64,000 nt of DNA from assembly GCA_015680685.1 (NCBI GenBank), contig MNCI01021035.1, positions 211,443-275,442 on the forward strand, read 5' to 3'. The DNA is from Gnetum montanum (Eukaryota; Streptophyta; Gnetopsida; Gnetales; Gnetaceae). A model generated the notes under the pieces. It was not told the origin of the DNA and did no database searches. It worked only from the letters and a program-made list of their open reading frames with translations. This document shows, piece by piece, positions 55,781 through 64,000 of the stretch (the first letter of the stretch is position 1; every line of letters begins with the position of its first letter). The position numbers and the translations under genes are program-made.

Positions 55781-56040
55781 TTGTGTCATGAACCTAGTTT
55801 AAGGTCTTGGTAGACCATTAGATGTACTGGTTTAAGGTCCCAGCTGACCACGATGTGCTAGTTTAAGGTCCTAGCAGACTGCTGTGCTAGTTTATCGTCA
55901 TAGTGAACTGTGGATGGGCTAGTTTAAGGCCGTAGCGGACCATTTGTGCCAGTTTTATGTCATAACGGATGGTTTGTGCCAGTTTATAGTTATAGTGGAC
56001 TATCTATGCTTACCTTGCTTTCACATTAGACGTGGTATGA
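55781..56040 (+). repeat. 260-bp inverted repeat, right arm
   Basis: Partner of 55379-55638. It joins smoothly to the integrase frame on its right, so it is the native copy. About 140 bp separates the arms. Confidence 0.93.
55794..56010 (+). repeat. Tandem array of ~31-bp units (GTTTAAGGTC...GGACC)
   Basis: Seven units with GTTTAAGG/GTTTATNG starts at about 55797, 55830, 55861, 55890, 55922, 55952 and 55982, each followed by TC-TAG-(G/A)GACC. It lies just 3' of the Tat pol reading frame, the usual place for tandem repeats in Tat 3' untranslated regions. Confidence 0.88.
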
Positions 56041-57190
56041 CTTGAGGTACAAGTGGTTCACGAGATTTGCAAACTCTTTGCCATCCATGTCTACTAGTTT
56101 GAAGGCTCTATTCTCATAGGCTTTCATGACCATGAATGGACCTTCCCATTTTGCTGAGAACTTGTTTATATGCTCATGAACAACTTTGAGAACTAAGTCC
56201 CCTTTTTTGATTGGCCATTGATGTAGATTAGGATGATGCTTTTGCCATTTCTTATCTTGGTACATTCGATACGACCAAGTATTTGAGCACGCTCCTCCTC
56301 TATGGAGTCGAGGTTAATGATCCTTGACTCGCTGTTTTGGGCCTCATTCATGAAACTTGAAAGGATCATTCGAAGTGATGGTACCTACAATTCAAGAGGT
56401 AACACTGCTTCAAATCCATAGACTAGGCTATAAGAAGTCTTACCTTTGGTTGCTCTGCACATTGTATGGTAAGCCCACAGCACAAGAGGATTTTCTCGTG
56501 CCATCACCTTTTACTATTGCTAAGCATTCTTTTGAGCAAGTTGATGATGGCCTTGTTTGTTGCCTTCGCCTGACCGTTTACCTGCGGGTAGTATGACGAC
56601 AAAAAGGATTGCTTGATGCCAAGGTTGCTAAAAAAGGTTTTGGTTTCCATGCTACTAAACTATCGCCCATTTTTTGTCACAATAGTCATGGGAAGACCAA
56701 ACCTTGTTACTATGTTATCCAAGATAAAGTGGCAAACCGGTTGAGATGTAGTTTTCCTAAGGGGGATAGCCTCTGCCCACTTTGTGAAGTACTCAGTGGC
56801 AGTGATGATGAAGCTATGTCCTATGGAAGACTTAGGTGTGATGGGTCCTATGATATCTAGCCCCCATCATTGGAATGGCCACGTAATTTGTGTAGGATGA
56901 AACTTAGTAGGTGAAAGATGTATAAGATTTGCATGACGTTGGCATGTATCACACATTCTAACTTTGGCAAGGCAATCTCGTTCCATGCAAGGCTAGTAAT
57001 ATCCTAGGCATTTGATTTTTGTTGCCATAGCCCTGGGAGCTATGTGTCCTCCACATAGTCCTTCATGGACTTCGTTAACAATTTTCCATGCATCTTCCCC
57101 ACTAATGCAAGTTAGCAATATTTCATCAAAGAAGCGTTTGCATAAGGTATTATCTCCTATAAGGACATACTACCAGGCTCACTTTCGGAT
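56026..57190 (-). pseudogene. Tat-element integrase
   Basis: In order on the minus strand: zinc finger HEGLCGGHIAPRAMATKI and CDTCQRHANLIH (57090-56930); FQWWGLDIIGPITPKSSIGH with the first catalytic Asp; FTKWAEAIPLRKTTSQPV; FGLPMTIVTKNGR, where the second Asp is replaced by Lys, followed by a stop; NGQAKATNKAIINLLKRM, where the catalytic Glu is replaced by Lys; and C-terminal DKKWQKHHPNLHQWPIKKGD, FSAKWEGPFMVMKAYENRAF, KLVDMDGKEF (56265-56026). Two of three catalytic residues are lost, so it is inactive. Confidence 0.85.
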
Positions 57191-57439
57191 TGCATCTTTT
57201 TGAGCAGATGTTAAGTTGTGTGGGGGTTTGCTATGTTGAAGGTAAGCTTTAAAATTAGCATACCACTCTTGGGCATCAGTAGCGCTCACGGAGGCGACGT
57301 GTACCACTTGAGTGATAGGGCTTGTGCACTTTGTTATCAAAGTAGGTAAAGTTGTGAACAGCTATGGCGACACGTTTAACGCTAGCATGGCTAAGGCATA
57401 TGCTATAGTGTTCTCGTTGTGTGGCACATGTTGGATGTC

Positions 57440-57915
57440 TATTGTTGTAAAATGATTTAGCAAACTCTTGGCCACGTCACAATAAGGCTGTAAATGTAAG
57501 GCTTTTCAGGCATAGATTTCAGTAATCTAGTTAACGACGAGTTGAGAATTGCCTCGGACTACCAAATGTTGGATCTTTAATTCTTGGGCTACTAAAAGAC
57601 CCCTAAGGAGTACTTCATACTCAGCTACGTTGTTTGTACAAAGGAACATAAAATTGTAAGTGAAAGGTTGAATGTCCCTCGAGGGGAATGTAATGATGGC
57701 AATAGCACTACCACCTCATGTGGTTGAGGCGCTGTCAAAATGCAAAGCAGCTTCGAAGTGTAATGGTATAAGGTTGATGCTGTTAACATGTTTGTTAGGG
57801 AATTTCGGCTCTATGGTTGCTCGATCATCGATGGGTGAGGTTGTGAGCTGCGTAGCTATTGCTTTTCCTTTCGTTGATGATTGGGCTACATAGTGTAAAT
57901 CGAATTCCGCCATTA
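57440..57915 (-). pseudogene. Second (archaeal-type) RNase H of the Tat element
   Basis: HFEAALHFDSASTT with the first Asp, GGSAIAIITFPSRDI, LCTNNVAEYEVLLRGLLVAQ with the Glu, and LKIQHLVVRGNSQLVVN. In active copies the last block reads G/D-SQL(I/V), so the Asp is replaced here (GNSQ). This extra RNase H after the usual one is the hallmark of Tat-lineage gypsy elements. Confidence 0.82.
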
Positions 57916-57929
57916 TAGCTTTCCATCAG

Positions 57930-58275
57930 GTTATCCTGCTGCTTTCGTATAAATTGTTCGTGATAGCCCAAAGTACGTTGCTCTTGCATATAATGTTAAC
58001 CTTGCTATGGAATAGGTAATGTCTTCACTTTTTTGGCACAAATAATAGGGTGAGACAATTTCTTTCTACTTGTATTTTTCCTCATAAGCTATCAGTGTAT
58101 GGCTCAAGTAATAAACTGGGATTTCAGAGCTGTCATCTCTCTTCTGACACAACAATGCTGCAATAGATGTGTTCAAAGTGGTAAGGTAGATGTAGGAAGC
58201 CTTATCCCTCTGTGATGGATAAATAGTTGGGAGGCACAAAAGCTCTTTCTTTAAGTCATCGAAGGCTTGTTGACA
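57930..58275 (-). pseudogene. First RNase H (gypsy type) of the Tat element, degenerate
   Basis: LLCLPTIYPSQRDKASYIYL, TTLNTSIAALLCQKRDDSSE and IPVYYLSHTLIAYEEKYK follow RT directly, as expected for the gypsy RNase H. The expected catalytic Asp is not clear, as is common in Tat elements where this domain decays. Confidence 0.72.
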
Positions 58276-59334
58276 CTATGTCATCCACTCGAAGTTGACC
58301 CCCTTCTTTGGCAAGTGTTGCATGGGGTGTAACTTGTCAGTTAACTTTGCTACAAACCTTCTGATAAACTGTATTCTACCTTGCAACCCACGCAATTCTT
58401 TAAGGTTGGTAGGAAGTGTTAGGTTAACGATGGCCTTAACTTTGTCAAGGTCCACTCGTATTCCAACTTTTGATACTACAAACCCTAGCATGCATCCGGT
58501 TTTAACTCCGAAAACACATTTCTTTGGATTGAGACACAAGTCATGCCTGTGACAACACTTGAGGACTACATCTAGATCAGTGGGATGATCAATAGCTCTC
58601 TTAGACTTGATTGCTATGTCATCCACATAATCGTTTAGTCTCTCTAAGAGGTAGTCGCTGAATATGTACACCATGGCTTATTGATAGGTTGCTCTGGAGT
58701 TTTTGAGATCAAAGGGCATCATAGTGTAACAAAAGGTTCCCCAAGGGGTCATGAAAGTAGTTGTTAACTGATGCTCTAGATTGATGTGGATTTTATTGTA
58801 ACCTGAGAAACCATCCATAAAGGATAGTAAAGCATGACCAGTCATAGTGTTAATAAGTTGATCAATACTTGGTAATGGAAAGTCATCTTTAATCGTTGCT
58901 TTATTTAGATCTCAGAAGTCTATACAAATTCCTATACCTCCTATTTTCTTAGAGACTACAATGATGTTCGATACCCACTTTGAGTAATCGACTGCGCAGA
59001 TGAAGCCTGCTTGATACAGCTTGATAATTTCATCACGTACGGCTAGTGCAATTTCTGGTTTAATTTTTTGAGCCTTTTGTTTAACTGCTTTGATATGCAG
59101 GTCTAAGAAAATGTTATGTTGTATTAGCCGTGGGTCTAAGCCTGACATGTCATTATAGGACCACGCGAACACTTTAATGTTGTTTTGGAGGACCTTAGAT
59201 ACGTCCTTTTGTATTTGTGGATCTAGGAGAGAGCCAAGTTTTAATGTCTTTATTTCCCCCCTAGATGTTGTTATAGGTGCTTCGATGAGACCCCGACCTC
59301 TAAGTCTAAGGCTTGGACCAAATGTTTGGGCCAA
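58276..59334 (-). pseudogene. Tat-element reverse transcriptase
   Basis: Open pieces at 59334-58912 and 58674-58276 with a short break between. Motifs: FAWSYNDMSGLDPRLIQHNI; VRDEIIKLYQAGFICAVDYS; KWVSNIIVVSKKIGGIGICI; LERLNDYVDDIAIKSK with an intact Y-V-D-D; CLNPKKCVFGVKTGCMLGFV; and LKELRGLQGRIQFIRRF. One of the better-kept domains in the window, though a stop (Q-stop-AMVYIF) and shifts are present. Confidence 0.88.
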
Positions 59335-59611
59335 TCTAGGGATGGTTTTAGGGATGCTATAGTGTTTTCAGTAGATGATTCCCAATCTATTGATTTTGAG
59401 TTTAGATGTCTCGTAAGCTTGCCATGAGGACCTATCAAGGTTAAAAGCAAATGTAGATCATCGTGCATAGCCATTTTTGTCAAACTCATCATAATAAGAA
59501 AAAGCCAACTCAAGTGATACCTGTTTGTAGCAACAACATGTAATGAATGTTTGTAAAGTAGCAATACAACATAAATTAATCATCAATTGCTGTGTAAAAT
59601 TTACAAGTCGA

Positions 59612-60040
59612 AGCTACTAGTTTAAGGTTTTAGTGGACCGTATCGAGACTTGAAACAAATGTTAACATTGCCAGGTTAAGGTCGTAGAGGACCATCACAT
59701 ATTATATAATTTGGTTTATGATACGGAATAAGTGGTGAGATGCCATATAGGACATGGCAGATTGTTGACTAGGTTAAAGCATATGCTAAAATTGCTAGTT
59801 TAAGATCTTTGCGGACTACTACTGGGTAGAGCTAAAAGCCAAAACTGCTAGTTTAAGGTCTTTGCAGACCGTTAATAGGTAGATTTTAAAAGCTAAAATT
59901 TGCTAGTTTAAGATTTTTGCGGACTGTCATTAGGCTACATGGTAAGTTAATGTCCTATGTAAACCAAGATTGCCAGTTTAAGGTCTTAGTAGACCATTAA
60001 CAGGTTAACTTTGTAAAGATAGATGGCTAATTTAGGATGG
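59612..60040 (+). repeat. Second GTTTAAGGTC repeat array, irregular spacing
   Basis: The core GCTAGTTTAAGGTCTTTGCAGACC or variants occurs near 59620, 59672, 59795, 59850, 59903, 59974 and 60026, in the same orientation as the array at 55794-56010 but spaced 50-120 bp. So the same repeat family lies on both sides of the Tat pol. Confidence 0.82.
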
Positions 60041-60193
60041 AACAAAATATTTGGTGGGCCCACTTGTTATGCTGTAGACAATTGCTACGCTAAGGTGTTT
60101 ACTATGACACAATAGTGCTACACTACAAGGGATGTCCCACATTAATCAGGTCATGAAAATGACAAATAGTTTATTGCATTTGGTATAAATAGG

Positions 60194-60208
60194 GGTTTAC
60201 CTCCTGGT
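60194..60208 (+). promoter_or_regulatory. TATA box of the plus-strand gene
   Basis: GGTATAAATAGGGG, a near-consensus plant TATA box, about 130 bp before the ATG at 60327. Followed by a purine-rich leader (CAGAGAGAGAGCGAAC). Confidence 0.6.
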
Positions 60209-60326
60209 AAACTTGTCATTTTCATTGTTAGAGCCCAGAGCCCATACCTAGGGCGTAGCGCAATTGCACAGAGAGAGAGCGAACTGGAGTAGCGTAGTAG
60301 TTGACAAGGAATTTGTGAGCGAGACA

Positions 60327-60445
60327 ATGACACCCAAAGGCAAACGAAAGCACCGAGGACTTGCCAAAGTAGATGAGGTGAAGGACACTCTGGGGTGCCT
60401 ATGCAAGGTGCGCGTTAAAGTGTGGGAGGAGGCTTCGTCTGCTTG
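60327..60445 (+). pseudogene. Exon 1 of the unknown plus-strand gene
   Basis: ATG at 60327, basic start MTPKGKRKHRGLAKVDEVKD, then LGCLCKVRVKVWEEASSA. The donor TTG/GTAAGT leaves phase 2, and the next exon at 61270 begins with G, completing Trp. Confidence 0.55.
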
Positions 60446-61269
60446 GTAAGTTGCTACATTGCCCTTGTTTTTTTAGATGCTGTTATCACTATTGTGGTGA
60501 AATTTGCGTCCACTGCCACTATTTCGGTTGCCGTTTTGGCCATCACGCCGTTATTGTTGTTGCTACGGTTACATGCAACATCGCCTTAATAGCCATTGTT
60601 GAGAATGGTGATTGCCTTGTTGCAAGGGTTTGGGAAATTCCAAGTGGCGTAGTGCATGTTTGGCATAGCGTACCGTTTTTGAGAAGGGTTTAGTTGTTCG
60701 TGAAATTTGTTAGGGTGATGTGTGCTTAATCGTAGTGTAATGTGAGTTATTTCGTATGGAAAGATAGGGTTGAGATGATGGGGACACTAAATTTTCTGTT
60801 ATCTATGCTGCCTAAGGCTGCAAAAGTTTTTTTGTTAGACTTGCTACATTGCTATGTCTGCTATAGGGGTATGTTCATTATATTGTCACACGTTTTCCTG
60901 TGCTTGTTCATTCGCTATCTTGCTATGTTGTGTGTATCATAGTCATAACCCTTAAGTGTATATGTAATTGTTACGCTGCGTACCTATTATGTTGTGGTGT
61001 GCATCGTGTAACAATTACTGTAAGGCGCAACTAGTGTTGTTACGCAGTATGGTGCCTAATGGCTACACTACGCTGTAAGAGCTACTTTGTAATATCGCCT
61101 ATAATGCTCGACTCTATGTTCTGTTAAAGAAAAGTTTACGACCGAGAGAACATGCTACACTACATGCAAAGAAAGGTTACACTACACTATATGTGAATAG
61201 ATGATTACGCTATGCTATGTGTAAACTTTACCCAAACACAATGCTAATGTTTGATGCTTTGTTGTGTAG
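60446..61269 (+). other. Putative intron rich in TACGCT / TACACTAC motifs
   Basis: From GTAAGT to TTGTGTAG. It holds many short motifs such as TACGCTGCGTA, GTTACGCAG, ACACTACGCT, TACACTACA and TTACGCTATGC, mostly in the last 320 bp. No coding content recognised. Confidence 0.5.
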
Positions 61270-61578
61270 GATCATGTTGAAGCCCTATCTGATTGTCCTT
61301 GAGATTGTAGGAGTCCTATGCTACCTCAATGAACCGATGGCCAACATTCCTCCTCCCCATGCACGTGTGGGGCGACAGGTGGTTTGGTTCCAAGAGGGCA
61401 CACAAGACTTCTTACAGTTCCTCCTCCATTATTTTAGTGTGATCGTTTGGTCACACTTATTAGTAGAGACAGCAACCACAATCATAGAAACACTGTTGCC
61501 CAGGGCAAACAAGGGCATTTTGAAATTTTTGACTGATGGGTCAATCAGGGGTGAGCAAGCAGAAGGCTCCAACTAGCA
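61270..61578 (+). pseudogene. Exon 2 of the unknown plus-strand gene
   Basis: Reads IMLKPYLIVLEIVGVLCYLN, MANIPPPHARVGRQVVWFQE, FLLHYFSVIVWSHLLVETAT and ILKFLTDGSIRGEQ before TAG. Hydrophobic first part. No family recognised. Confidence 0.5.
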
Positions 61579-62175
61579 CCTAAAAGGATTGAGATGCTTG
61601 AGTTGGATCTGGGACATGCCCAAGTATAAATGCTATCACTTATACAACATGTTATTCGTTGCCTGTCACATGGGCACTTGTTTTCAAAACCCACTTGGGA
61701 CTGTTTACTATGTCGGCAGGTGAGTTCTGTGAAGGTATCTTATCGTGTTGTGTAATCCATGTTATGCTAGACAAAGGTGTTAATAGTATATATATATATT
61801 TTTATATTACCAAAGTTTACGTTGACAGGAATGGTCTTCACGGTGATACAGATGCCTTGGTGTTGGCACAGATGACCTTGTAGGAGTTTTTTTCTACTGG
61901 GAATGTGCACGCCAGCATAATAGGCCAATTTGGGGATGAGTTAAAAACCTACCCAACCCTGTATTCCCAATTTTACGAAAAGTGTAAGGAAGCCGGTTGG
62001 TTGGATAGGGAGTGGGCATCCATCAGGCTGCTCACTGTTGAAGACGTGCTAGTGGATCTTCCACCATTTTCCATATCATTTAAACCTAGTATGCTAAATT
62101 GTGAATTCATTGTTATATGTTCAAGTGATGATCATTTTTGTTGCTAACCTTTTTTTTAATATTTTGATAACTGTT

Positions 62176-63225
62176 ACAGGGGTGAGGAAATCCCAAGAGG
62201 TCGCTATGATCACCTTCGGGTGTAACGAAACTAACCTATTTTTTAAGTATGGGGAGGTGGAGGAGACCCAGCGTTGGCTCTACAATGGGCCCCAACCATG
62301 CTTGTCCACAACCTTTAGGAGGCTGGGCTCATGGACTTATTTTTGACCATCAACCCAAGTGTCCTACCAGCCAAAATGCTTTTTGTAGCCGACTCCTCCA
62401 AGAAGGCTGACCGCTTCCATACACGCGTTTATGGTGTATGGGTGGTGTTTGAAATCAACGACCAATTATTTGTGGATCTTTTCGGTGTCCCTTCTTATTA
62501 GCTCCATGTAGGAGAAAAATCTAAGAAAGATGTAAACCATCAGGGGGACATTGAGGAGTGACTAGGGGTAGCAAAGGACTGAAAGGGGATCTACATTGAG
62601 AAGGTCAGGCTAGGGGTGGCCAAAACAATTTACCCTCTCTTTCGCGCCTGTGCCTTCCCCAAGCTTCTCTCCCAAGGAAAAATCCTTGGAGTTGAACAGG
62701 CTTGGATAATGAGGGATGTCATAGAAGAGGGGACTTGCTACAATTGGGCCAATTACCTTTGCAAAGGCTTGCAGGCTGAAATGGTCAAGCTTTGCTGGAA
62801 GCTTGAGTCCCGTTTCAACGTGCACCATGCCTTCTTTATAGCTTGCCTACAGCATTTTGTGGAATTCTTGGTAGTCCACGAGAATGGTGTTTGGGTGCTA
62901 CAATACCGTAGTCAAATTTCCAAACCATGGATTTGCCAAGTCTTCTGTACCATACGATCCCAAGATCCCTTGGAAGCTATTGGGGAATCATTTTCGATGA
63001 TGACTAGGGATCGGGTGGCATGCTCCTTTCATGCTAAGGAAAACATGGGAGAGGCACCTCCCATTAACATGGGTAGCGTGACAAGGGAAGAACACCTCAT
63101 TGCGAAAACAGTGATGACTAGCTTGTAATGTAAGAGGTCCCGCCTTGCCGAAGAGACTTCTCGTACAAACAAAGAGTGGGGAAAGAAGCTACGACTCAAA
63201 CTTTGCAGAGTGCAATCTCCGATTG
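62176..63225 (+). pseudogene. Large central exon of the unknown gene
   Basis: Begins after TGTTACAG and ends at CGATTG/GTAAGT. The frame shifts once near 62320 and has stops near 62500, 62561 and 62580, but from 62610 it is open for ~170 codons (FRACAFPKLLSQGKILGVEQ, TCYNWANYLCKGLQAEMVKL, VHENGVWVLQYRSQIS, FSMMTRDRVACSFHAKENMG). No known motif. Confidence 0.5.
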
Positions 63226-63256
63226 GTAAGTGTATTTTATTATTTTACTAATGCTC

Positions 63257-63296
63257 GCTACGCTGTGCTACGCTAGGTAGGGTTGCACAGCGTAGC
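63257..63296. repeat. Hairpin with perfect 12-bp arms inside an intron
   Basis: GCTACGCTGTGC (63257-63268) and GCACAGCGTAGC (63285-63296) pair exactly around a 16-base loop, within the 123 bp intron 63226-63348. Confidence 0.9.
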
Positions 63297-63348
63297 ATCT
63301 ATTTCAAGTTGGTATATCTTGCCTATTGTGATTATGCTTTATTAGCAG

Positions 63349-63818
63349 AAGAAGAAGAAGAAGAAGGGGAGGAAGAGGTGATGGCCCCTAGAACAGGGGC
63401 GACTGGTGAAAATGAAGAGGTTCTGATCACAGAGGAAAGGGCCCTGGCTGACGAAGAAGGGGACCTCACCGCAAAAGAAAGGGCCTCGATTGGTTAGGAA
63501 GAGGCCCTTGTCGATGAGAAGGAGGCCTCTGTCGATGAAGAAAGGGCCCTAGCCAATGAGAAAGAGGCCCCTACTCATGAAGAAAGGGCCCTAGATAATG
63601 AGGAAGAGGCCCCTACCAATCAAAAAGAGGCCCTTGTTGATGATCCTTTCACTGAGTGTAGTTCAGTACCAGAGGGGCACATGAGTATTGAGGATGCTGC
63701 TACACTGTTAGGTCAGCTAGAAGGAGAGGGGCTCCATTTTGACACTAGTGAGTTTGATTGCTTATTTGATAGTGTATCAATGGATGATCCCCCGCTATCA
63801 CCCTTGAGGGTTTGCTAG
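63349..63818 (+). pseudogene. Glu-rich repeat-containing last exon of the unknown gene
   Basis: After TTAGCAG the frame reads EEEEEGEEEVMAPRTG, then imperfect repeats of the form E-E/K-E/R-A-x-x-x-E/D-E/K (EERALADEE, EKEASVDEERALANEKEAP, EERALDNEEEAP), then a non-repeat end. One TAG at 63496 breaks it. The codon repeats (GAAGAAAGGGCCCTAGCC / AATGAGAAAGAGGCCCCT) are clearly duplicated DNA, not just biased composition. Confidence 0.6.
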
Positions 63819-64000
63819 GTAGGAGCTTTACACTATCAGTTACGTTGTTCATCAGCTTTATCATGGTTCTCTCCACTATGGCTAACATGTTTTACCATGC
63901 AGTAGACACCACTGTTGATACTTCTGGTCCTTCTTTGATCTGCTTGTGGTTGTGGATTGATATGCCTAACAAATTCGCTTTCACGGAGGGGGTGGTCGAT

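Larger units (their letters stand above)
52605..59590 (-). mobile_element. Tat-clade Ty3/gypsy element (dual RNase H)
   Basis: Minus-strand pol runs from RT (59334) through a first RNase H, a second archaeal-type RNase H, and integrase to 56026, with no chromodomain. The second RNase H (CTNNVAEYEVLLRGL) is diagnostic of the Tat lineage (Ogre/Retand/Grande group). After pol, on the 3' side, is a tandem repeat array (55781-56010), also typical of Tat elements, and then LTR-like sequence down to 52605. gag and protease are not present on the right side, where a related repeat array begins instead. RT keeps its catalytic motif but integrase does not. Confidence 0.82.
60327..63818 (+). pseudogene. 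Decayed spliced gene of unknown function, probably retroelement-associated
   Basis: The plus strand holds a chain of coding blocks separated by GT-AG introns. Exon 1 60327-60445 (MTPKGKRKHRGLAKVDEVKD) joins in frame across GTAAGT...GTAG to 61270 (IMLKPYLIVLEIVGVLCYLN), ending in a stop at ~61576. Further blocks: ~61830-62090 (LKTYPTLYSQFYEKCKEAGW), 62176-63225 (LFVADSSKKADRFHTRVYGV, FVDLFGVPSY, FRACAFPKLLSQGKILGVEQ, LCWKLESRFNVHHAFF), and 63349-63818 (Glu-rich, ending MDDPPLSPLRVC). Donor 63226 and acceptor 63348 also keep frame. At least four in-frame stops make it a pseudogene. No family recognised. Antisense genes are known in some Tat-lineage elements (Grande), and the nearby Tat repeat array suggests a similar origin. 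Confidence 0.55.

Noticed and set aside
55794-56010. CRISPR-like array in the GTTTAAGG repeats
   Set aside because: Units are degenerate, contiguous, and part of a Tat 3' untranslated region.
58295-58552. Plus-strand open frames over the Tat RT
   Set aside because: They are shadows of the minus-strand RT frame with its Y-V-D-D motif.

Overview
This window is plant nuclear DNA. It is AT-rich, has no operons, and carries a split host gene with GT-AG introns. Nearly everything else is decayed retroelements nested in one another. The one well-supported host gene is on the minus strand at 15419-24410. It encodes the TFIIH core subunit TFB4 (GTF2H3/p34) in 11 coding exons whose phases all join, giving about 322 residues. 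A TE-swollen intron of about 5.5 kb and the dense, old retroelements suggest a large-genome seed plant, perhaps a gymnosperm. That is inference; the sequence does not fix the species.

Layout. 1-4057: two diverged tandem copies of a ~1.8-2.2 kb repeat carrying minus-strand fragments of a plant subtilase. 4058-15400: mostly featureless AT-rich DNA with a ~350 bp direct repeat pair, a possible SINE, and a GC-richer stretch of unknown origin at 10.4-11.7 kb. 15419-24860: TFB4, with a minus-strand Ty3/gypsy element in its sixth coding intron; that element contains a LINE fragment and a tandem duplication. 25930-43560: a plus-strand Ty3/gypsy element (protease, RT, RNase H, integrase, an extra 3' ORF, LTRs), interrupted at 30542-35903 by a minus-strand Ty1/copia element that keeps gag but shows no pol. 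44160-46110: copia-type LTR sequence with a PBS and a gag start. 46159-52604: a second, minus-strand relative of the first gypsy element, converging on it tail to tail. 52605-59590: a minus-strand Tat-clade gypsy element with two RNase H domains and a 3' tandem repeat array. 59612-63818: a related repeat array, then a plus-strand TATA box and a decayed, apparently spliced gene of unknown function, probably an accessory retroelement gene.

The most unusual signals are: a perfect 260 bp inverted repeat whose left arm is bounded on both sides by single N bases (probably an assembly patch); the antisense spliced gene next to Tat-type repeats; palindromic AGATGTCT/AGACATCT arrays in several LTRs; TACGCT-rich hairpins; and a candidate U12-type intron in TFB4. 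All work was by eye. Domain calls rest on recognised motifs, and borders of old elements are approximate.
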